Origin: Sapientia aquatica
GTDB lineage: Bacteria > Pseudomonadota > Gammaproteobacteria > Burkholderiales > Burkholderiaceae_D
Length of the DNA: 64,000 nucleotides
Direction of reading: 5' to 3'
NCBI RefSeq assembly: GCF_004358105.1
Contig: NZ_SMYL01000013.1
Coordinates: forward strand, 1 to 64,000
Within the stretch, counting starts at the first letter, position 1, and every line of letters starts with the position of its first letter. Shown here one piece after another: positions 58,462 to 64,000 of the stretch. The position numbers and the translations under genes were made by a program. The notes under the pieces are model-generated. The model was not told the DNA's origin and ran no database searches. It saw only the letters and a program-made list of their open reading frames with translations.

Positions 58462-59940
58462 ATGAGCAAAACAATAAAATTACCGATAAAGCCAGCTAAA
58501 ACCACGATTACGTTACCCAAAAAGGCGGCGACAAGTTCCGCAACGAATCAAAGCACTAAACAGAGCACTAAGCCGACCTCAACACGTCCCGTCGCCGCTA
58601 AACCTACGAGCAAGTTCGTTCAAGTAGCGCCTAAATTATCCGAACTGCATTTAAAAGCCGATTCGCTCTCTTACAGCCTAATCGGAGCAGCCGAAGCGAT
58701 CACGATGGTGCTCAACGGCATCGCCTTGCCGCAAGCGCTGGCTAAGTTATTTAGTAACTCCAATGTCGAGCCGGCCCATCGCGGCGCGATTCAAGATTTG
58801 TCTTACCGCACGATGCGTCAAGTCGGGCGCGTTGATGCGTTAATCAGCGCCATGACCACCAAAGCGCCCGAACCGGCCTTGCTCTACAGCTTGCTATGCT
58901 GCGCGTTGGCCTTGATCGTGGAAGAAGACGTCGCGCTGCATCCTTATGCCGAATTCACGGTGGTCGATCAAGCGGTGAATGCCGCCGCCGCGCATCCCGA
59001 TATCGCGCATGCCAAAAATATGGTCAATGCCTTGCTGCGCCGCTTTTTGCGTGAACGTCACGACTTGCTCGCCACCGTAATGAAATTACCAACGGCCCAA
59101 TGGAATTATCCGCAATGGTGGATAGACGCTTGCAAAGCGGCGTATCCCAAAGATTGGCAAGCGATTTTAACGGCCGGTAATTCGACGCCACCGCTCACTC
59201 TGCGCGTCAATCAACGCAAAACATCCGTCGATGCGTATTTAGCAATTCTGCAAGAAAACGGTATGCCAGCGCACGCGATTGGCCCGTTTGCGATTCGTTT
59301 GGAACAAGCAGTTCCAGTTGCGCAAATCCCAGGATTTATGGATGGCTTAGTCTCAGTCCAAGACGCCGCCGCCCAACTGGCTGCGCCCTTATTAGATGTT
59401 CAAAACGGCATGCGGGTACTGGATGCCTGTGCTGCGCCGGGCGGAAAAACGGGGCATTTATTAGAAACCGCTGACATCACCTTAACGGCGCTTGATTCCG
59501 ATCCTAAACGCGCCACCAAGATCACCGAAAATCTCTCCCGCTTGCAGCTCAACGCGCAGCTTTTGGTCGGCGACGCGAGCAAGGCAGATTGGTGGGACGG
59601 AAAACAATTTGATCGCATCGTCGCTGACGTGCCCTGCACCGCTTCCGGCATCGTGCGCCGCCATCCCGACATTCGTTGGCTGCGTCGCAAAGCCGATGCT
59701 GCGCAACTTGCCACACTTTCCAGCCGAATTCTCGACAATCTTTGGTCGATGTTGATGCCAGGTGGTAAATTATTGCTTGTCACATGTTCTGTGTGGCCCC
59801 AAGAATCCGAAGCACAAGCCGCCGCCTTTGCGCATCGCCATTCCGCGACGCGCTTACCCGCACCAGGCCAGTTGCTTCCCTGTGCAGCGACCGATTCTGA
59901 TCACGATGGTTTGTTTTATGCCTTGTTTCAAAAGAACTAG
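58462..59940 (+). CDS. rsmB: 16S rRNA (cytosine967-C5)-methyltransferase RsmB
   Basis: The 492-residue product has an N-terminal Lys/Thr/Ser-rich extension (~1-55) not usual for RsmB. The NusB-like domain spans ~65-200, then the Rossmann methyltransferase domain with DACAAPGGKTGHLLE, LDSDPKRATKITENL, DVPCTASGIVRRHPDIRWLR (the assisting PC cysteine) and VTCSVWPQESE (the TC catalytic cysteine). It methylates C967 of 16S rRNA. It heads the rsmB-DUF4390-ntrY-ntrX block. Confidence 0.93.
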   Translation: MSKTIKLPIKPAKTTITLPKKAATSSATNQSTKQSTKPTSTRPVAAKPTSKFVQVAPKLSELHLKADSLSYSLIGAAEAITMVLNGIALPQALAKLFSNSNVEPAHRGAIQDLSYRTMRQVGRVDALISAMTTKAPEPALLYSLLCCALALIVEEDVALHPYAEFTVVDQAVNAAAAHPDIAHAKNMVNALLRRFLRERHDLLATVMKLPTAQWNYPQWWIDACKAAYPKDWQAILTAGNSTPPLTLRVNQRKTSVDAYLAILQENGMPAHAIGPFAIRLEQAVPVAQIPGFMDGLVSVQDAAAQLAAPLLDVQNGMRVLDACAAPGGKTGHLLETADITLTALDSDPKRATKITENLSRLQLNAQLLVGDASKADWWDGKQFDRIVADVPCTASGIVRRHPDIRWLRRKADAAQLATLSSRILDNLWSMLMPGGKLLLVTCSVWPQESEAQAAAFAHRHSATRLPAPGQLLPCAATDSDHDGLFYALFQKN

Positions 59941-60031
59941 CTCGCGGCTGTGTGCTGAACTTGTTGCGAACTAGTTTGGTACTAGTTTGTGTTGGTAAGA
60001 TTACATAATAAAAACGATAGATTTGAGCATC

Positions 60032-60601
60032 ATGCACCGAATTTTTAAGCTATTACTGTTGACGCTACTGAGTTGCCTGCTGTGCTCGCAACCGCTTGCG
60101 TACGCCGGTAATATTGAGATCTCGCACGCGCAGATTGAGTCCAGCGACGAAGGATATCGCCTTGCCGCTAGCTTTAATTTTGAGCTAAGCCGCGACCTTG
60201 AAAACACGCTGACCTCCGGTATCCCGCTGTATTTCGTAACCGAAGTGGAAATCACTCGACCGCGTTGGTATTGGTTCGATGAAAAAACCATCACCGGCAA
60301 TCAAACTGTTCGCATTTCGTACAATGTCTTAACCCGCCAATACCGCGCTTCCGTCAATGGTAGCTTTCCGCAAAATTACAAAGATCTTGATGACGCCTTA
60401 GCCTTAGTGCGCCATCCAAGTCGCTGGACTATCGCCGAACGATCCGCGCTTAACCGTGGTGCGACCTACAACGTTTCGGTGCGCCTGCGGCTTGATACCA
60501 GCCAATTGCCTAAGCCGCTGCAATTCAATGCGCTCAACGATAGCGACTGGCGACTGGCTTCGGACTGGAAGCGCATGACCTTCAAGGCTGATGACAAGTG
60601 A
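60032..60601 (+). CDS. DUF4390 secreted protein
   Basis: The 189-residue product has a signal peptide ending CSQPLAYAG. The mature part has IEISHAQIESSDEGYRLAA, RPRWYWFDEKT and VSVRLRLDTSQLPKPLQFNA, as in DUF4390 proteins that precede ntrY in Burkholderiales. It is a periplasmic protein of unknown function, possibly a sensory partner of NtrY. Its stop overlaps the ntrY start (GTGA at 60598-60601). The ATG at 60032 is chosen because the TTG at 60023 gives no better ribosome site. Confidence 0.85.
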   Translation: MHRIFKLLLLTLLSCLLCSQPLAYAGNIEISHAQIESSDEGYRLAASFNFELSRDLENTLTSGIPLYFVTEVEITRPRWYWFDEKTITGNQTVRISYNVLTRQYRASVNGSFPQNYKDLDDALALVRHPSRWTIAERSALNRGATYNVSVRLRLDTSQLPKPLQFNALNDSDWRLASDWKRMTFKADDK

Positions 60602-62910
60602 CCCGTTTGCTGAAGTATTTATTCGTCGTTGGCGCGGCCATCTCGGGTATTTTTCTGTTCTTCATCGCGTCGCTCTCTGACCAAGCCGCCGTCTTTGAGA
60701 AAAATTATATTTGGCTGTTCTCGCTCAATGCCTTAGTTGCCATTGCGCTGCTAGGCTTAATTTTTTTGCTGCTGTTTCGCTTGTATAAACGTTACAAGCA
60801 AAAAGAATTCGGCACCCGCTTACTGACTAAATTAGTGCTGCTGTTCGCTACCTTGTCGATAGTTCCCGGCGCGTTAATTTATGCGGTATCGATTCAGTTT
60901 GTGTCCCGCTCGATCGAATCTGGTTTTGATGAGCGGGTTGAAAAAGCGATTAATGCTGGGCTCAATTTGGGTCGCAGCGCCTTAGATAATTCGCTGTCCG
61001 ATCTAACCACTCGCGCCCGCCGCGCCGCACAGGAATTAGGCGATTACTCGGAAACCAACCGCGTGCTACGTTTATCGCGTTTGTTCGACCAAAATCAGCA
61101 GCTCCAAGCCAGCATCATCAACAGCAAGGGCATGTTAGTTTCCAGCACCGGCGGGCTGAGCACGTCATTATTGCCAGATCTACCAACCCAAGCGATGCTG
61201 CGTCAAGCCCGAACTTCGCGCGACTTTTCGGACTACGAAGGCGGAAACGATAGCGCGACCGAAAACGAGTCCGATCCAGGTAGCCGAGCTGCTTCGGGAG
61301 CTGGCACTAGGCTGCGGGTGATTGTGTTAATTCCCAATTATCTGGACACGATTTCCATGCACGAAGAGCCGCAATATTTGCAGCTCATTCAACCCATTCC
61401 CGAAACCATCCGCACTAACACCGACACGCTAGTTAGCGCCAATATCAAATACCAAGAACTGGCCGCAGGACGCAATGGTTTGCGCACGATTTATATTGCG
61501 ACATTAACCTTGACCTTGTTGTTAGCCATCTTTGCCGCAATTGTCAGCGCATTTTTGCTCGCCACCGATTTGATTAAACCAATTCTGTTACTGGCCGAAG
61601 GTACTAAGGCGGTGGCCGAAGGGAATCTCTCGCCCCGTCCGATCATTGCCAGCAACGATGAACTCGGTAGCTTAACCAAGTCATTCAATATCATGACGCA
61701 TCAACTGTTTGATGCGCGCTCCACGGTCGAGAAAAACCGCAGCGAATTACAAAACGCCAAAGCGTATTTGGAATCCGTTTTAGCCAATATGTCTGCTGGT
61801 GTGATGGTGTTGGATCGCAGTTTTCACCTGATCACTTGCAACGAATCGGTCGAGCGGATTTTGCAGTTATCGGTGGAAAATCACGTTGGAAAGCAGTTGT
61901 CAGAAATCCCCGGATTGACTACTTTTTCCAACGCGATTTCCAAAGCCTTCTCGGAAAAAAATGCCCAGTCAGCAGCCGGGGGCAATATCGATCAGCATTG
62001 GCAACAGCAAATTGAATTGCCGCGTCATCCGTTTGAAGAGCTGAGCGAAGTAACCGATTTTGGCGAGCACAGCAATAATAATCAAACCATTACCTTGTTA
62101 GCACGCGGCTCGCATTTGCCGGTCTCGTCTGGCATTGGTAACGTGGTGGTGTTTGATGATATTACCAATATTATTTCGGCCCAGCGCTCCATTGCGTGGG
62201 GTGAAGTAGGTCGGCGCTTAGCGCATGAAATTAAAAACCCGCTAACGCCAATTCAACTCTCCGCCGAGCGCTTACAGATGAAGCTGCTCGACAAACTCAG
62301 CGAAGCGGACGCCGCCATTTTGACCAAAAGCACCAATACCATCGTCAACCAAGTTAGCTCCATGAAACGCATGGTCGACGATTTCCGCGACTATGCCCGC
62401 ACGCCACCGGCCTTACTCACGCCGCTCAATTTGAATGGCCTCATCGATGAAGTCATGAACTTGTACATAGGCGGCGATGGCGCGGATGTAATTCATATGA
62501 AGTTGTCACCTGATCTACCCACGATCATGGGCGACGCGACCCAACTGCGCCAGGTTATCCATAATCTTTTGCAGAATGCGCAAGACTCGGTCAACGAACA
62601 ACACCCCAACGGCGCTGATAGACATATCGATGTCATTACCGAAGTGGTTCATTACAATAATTCAGAAGGCCAAACCCAAAGCGCGGCGAGTTTGTCGATC
62701 ATTGATAACGGAATTGGATTTAGCAGTAAAATTTTGGCTAGGGCGTTCGAGCCGTATGCCACTTCAAAACCACGTGGTACCGGTTTGGGATTAGCGGTAG
62801 TGAAAAAAATATTAGAAGAACATGGAGGTCGGGTCGATATAAAAAATCGAACCGATGGAAATGGTGCAAAAGTATCGATTTTGCTGTTAAAGTTAGCACC
62901 TAATAATTGA
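60598..62910 (+). CDS. ntrY: Sensor histidine kinase NtrY-like
   Basis: The 770-residue kinase has three N-terminal membrane segments (~3-25, 35-62, 76-101), a periplasmic loop (~105-297) and a fourth segment (~298-325). A HAMP domain (~325-375), PAS domain (~385-500), HisKA with H543 (LAHEIKNPLTPIQLSAERLQ) and HATPase (~640-770, DNGIGFSS, GTGLGLAVVKKI) follow. It belongs to the NtrY family controlling nitrogen, redox or envelope responses. The start is GTG, overlapping the DUF4390 stop. It is upstream of its response regulator by 56 bp. Confidence 0.93.
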   Translation: MTRLLKYLFVVGAAISGIFLFFIASLSDQAAVFEKNYIWLFSLNALVAIALLGLIFLLLFRLYKRYKQKEFGTRLLTKLVLLFATLSIVPGALIYAVSIQFVSRSIESGFDERVEKAINAGLNLGRSALDNSLSDLTTRARRAAQELGDYSETNRVLRLSRLFDQNQQLQASIINSKGMLVSSTGGLSTSLLPDLPTQAMLRQARTSRDFSDYEGGNDSATENESDPGSRAASGAGTRLRVIVLIPNYLDTISMHEEPQYLQLIQPIPETIRTNTDTLVSANIKYQELAAGRNGLRTIYIATLTLTLLLAIFAAIVSAFLLATDLIKPILLLAEGTKAVAEGNLSPRPIIASNDELGSLTKSFNIMTHQLFDARSTVEKNRSELQNAKAYLESVLANMSAGVMVLDRSFHLITCNESVERILQLSVENHVGKQLSEIPGLTTFSNAISKAFSEKNAQSAAGGNIDQHWQQQIELPRHPFEELSEVTDFGEHSNNNQTITLLARGSHLPVSSGIGNVVVFDDITNIISAQRSIAWGEVGRRLAHEIKNPLTPIQLSAERLQMKLLDKLSEADAAILTKSTNTIVNQVSSMKRMVDDFRDYARTPPALLTPLNLNGLIDEVMNLYIGGDGADVIHMKLSPDLPTIMGDATQLRQVIHNLLQNAQDSVNEQHPNGADRHIDVITEVVHYNNSEGQTQSAASLSIIDNGIGFSSKILARAFEPYATSKPRGTGLGLAVVKKILEEHGGRVDIKNRTDGNGAKVSILLLKLAPNN

Positions 62911-62966
62911 TGAACTTGCAGTGCTCAGGTTCACGAGACTGGTTTGAACACGAAAGGCAATAAATA

Positions 62967-63713
62967 ATGGCAAATATTCTCGTCGTTGATGATGAAATGG
63001 GAATACGTGAATTGCTCTCAGAAATCTTGGGGGACGAAGGTCATGTTGTGCAATCTGCTGAAAATGCCCAACAAGCCCGCGAACTTCGAGCGCAATCCCG
63101 CCCTGATTTAGTCTTACTCGATATCTGGATGCCAGATACCGACGGCGTGACATTGTTAAAAGAATGGCAGCGCGACGGACTGTTGACCATGCCGGTCATT
63201 ATGATGTCGGGACACGCAACCATTGATACGGCCGTGGAAGCGACCCGCATTGGTGCGCTCAATTTCTTAGAAAAGCCAATCTCACTGCAAAAGCTTCTCA
63301 AAGCAGTTCAACAAGGTTTAACCAAAACGGCCGAACCACCACGCGGCAGCGTTCCACCGCGCATGCCAGTAGCCGCAGAAGCCACCGCTGGAGCCGCCCA
63401 CCAAGCAGCCTATGCGACGAACGTTGGACAACCCGCCCCGCTAGGCAGTCATCACATGATGGGCGCGACCTTTGACGCGCGACTCACACCTGCGCCAGCG
63501 CCGATTAATCCGATGGCGCAGTTTTCGTTTGACTTGCCCTTACGTGAAGCGCGCGACTCGTTCGAGCGGATTTATTTTGAATACCACTTGCAGCGTGAAG
63601 GCGGCAGCATGACGCGCGTGGCCGAGCGCACTGGATTAGAACGCACTCACTTGTATCGCAAGCTCAAACAGCTTGGGGTGGAGTCGCTGAAATCATCCAA
63701 GCGGCATGATTAA
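62967..63713 (+). CDS. ntrX: NtrX-like response regulator without AAA+ domain
   Basis: The 248-residue product has a REC domain (1-~120) with acidic D8/D9, phosphoacceptor D52 (VLLDIWMPD) and Lys in LEKPISL. A Pro/Ala-rich linker (~125-185) and a Fis-type HTH_8 (~195-242, MTRVAERTGLERTHLYRKLKQ) follow. Classical NtrX has a sigma54-interacting AAA+ domain between these parts (~450 residues in total). Here it is absent, so the protein cannot act as a sigma54 activator and would work by binding or repression. Pairing with NtrY is by position. Confidence 0.88.
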   Translation: MANILVVDDEMGIRELLSEILGDEGHVVQSAENAQQARELRAQSRPDLVLLDIWMPDTDGVTLLKEWQRDGLLTMPVIMMSGHATIDTAVEATRIGALNFLEKPISLQKLLKAVQQGLTKTAEPPRGSVPPRMPVAAEATAGAAHQAAYATNVGQPAPLGSHHMMGATFDARLTPAPAPINPMAQFSFDLPLREARDSFERIYFEYHLQREGGSMTRVAERTGLERTHLYRKLKQLGVESLKSSKRHD

Positions 63714-63725
63714 TTCTCTGTAGTT

Positions 63726-64000
63726 GTGATTCCAACCTTTTTAGTATTGGGTGGCAGCGCAAGTGAACGTGAACAAGCGATCGCGCAACAATTAACCAGC
63801 AACGTTGAATCAATTAAAACGGCGGTGATATTAGAAGGTTTGGCTGACGGTAAAAATCATCTGGAAGCCAATGACAATTTAATCGTTACTCGTATCGCCG
63901 CAGGTTGTCTTTGTTGCACTAACAATATGATCATGCGGGTTTATCTCAACCGTTTGATTCAACAAAAACCGCAGCAACTGTTTCTCAGTCTTTCATCATC
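63726..64000 (+). CDS. CobW-like (COG0523-related) protein, 3' end outside window
   Basis: The frame opens with GTG at 63726 and continues for 91 residues to the window edge. It starts VIPTFLVLGGSASERE and holds the CobW-type zinc motif AAGCLCCTN (CxCC at residues 61-64). The P-loop GxxGxGKT expected near residue 8-15 is replaced by GGSASERE, so GTP binding in the normal way is doubtful. Related proteins are metallochaperone GTPases. It follows ntrX after 12 bp, probably in one operon. Confidence 0.6.
   Translation, partial: MIPTFLVLGGSASEREQAIAQQLTSNVESIKTAVILEGLADGKNHLEANDNLIVTRIAAGCLCCTNNMIMRVYLNRLIQQKPQQLFLSLSS

Overview
The window is a bacterial chromosome segment of moderate GC. Gene content and order point to a betaproteobacterium of the Burkholderiales. 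The supporting features are the rsmB–DUF4390–ntrY–ntrX block, the mreB-mreC-mreD-mrdA-rodA-rlpA cell-shape cluster, gatCAB next to mreB, a Gcr-type 'site-specific recombinase' membrane protein, a DUF1840 protein, the gshA-gshB-EIIA-ptsH-ptsI block and the yraN-diaA-dolP block. The rather low GC would fit Oxalobacteraceae such as Undibacterium, but that is inference; no 16S gene is present. Region 1 (1-18167) is the right-hand part of a type VI secretion (T6SS) locus. It opens with a tandem array of about 1.77 kb units. Each unit holds a ~150-residue protein of unknown family, translationally coupled to a ~425-residue beta-helix/pentapeptide-like protein with a Tat-like N-terminus. Three small genes and four beta-helix genes are visible, the first cut by the window edge and the third frameshifted near its end. 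The array is a mosaic: blocks of about 640 bp are nearly identical between units, while the 5' halves of the beta-helix genes and the 3' ends of the small genes diverge. A PAAR spike-tip gene follows, then the structural genes tssL (DotU-OmpA fusion), tssM, tagF, an FHA-like gene, tssE, tssF, tssG and tssA, mostly overlapping or closely spaced. The sheath, Hcp, ClpV, VgrG, TssJ and TssK genes are not in the window and probably lie to the left. Region 2 (18.2-23.6 kb) mixes housekeeping lipB-lipA with decayed material: a truncated esterase, an ABC-exporter remnant and a secreted FGE-sulfatase-like protein that lacks the catalytic cysteines. A solute-binding-like protein follows. Region 3 (23.6-31.2 kb) carries gcr, a secreted protein with a duplicated domain, the convergent dolP-diaA-yraN group, and then rsmI and a CPA2 cation/proton antiporter. 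Region 4 (31.2-45.4 kb) is the rod-shape operon on the minus strand. Divergent from it are gatC-gatA-gatB (tRNA-dependent amidation), followed by a phosphate transporter and a polyphosphate kinase 2, a plausible phosphate uptake and storage pair. Region 5 (45.5-53.8 kb) holds a DinB-family protein, the PTS phosphorelay genes ptsI, ptsH and an EIIA-Man-type gene on the minus strand with gshB and gshA (glutathione synthesis), and then a thioredoxin-like ferredoxin, a hydrolase and dacC. Region 6 (53.9-56.2 kb) is a low-GC island of three unrecognised membrane proteins. Region 7 (56.5-64 kb) returns to core genes: a lipoprotein, a DUF1840 protein, a monoacylglycerol-lipase-like hydrolase, rsmB, DUF4390, ntrY, an ntrX-like regulator without an AAA+ domain, and the start of a CobW-like gene cut by the right edge. 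The most promising candidate for an undescribed system is the mosaic array at the left edge, next to the T6SS spike gene.
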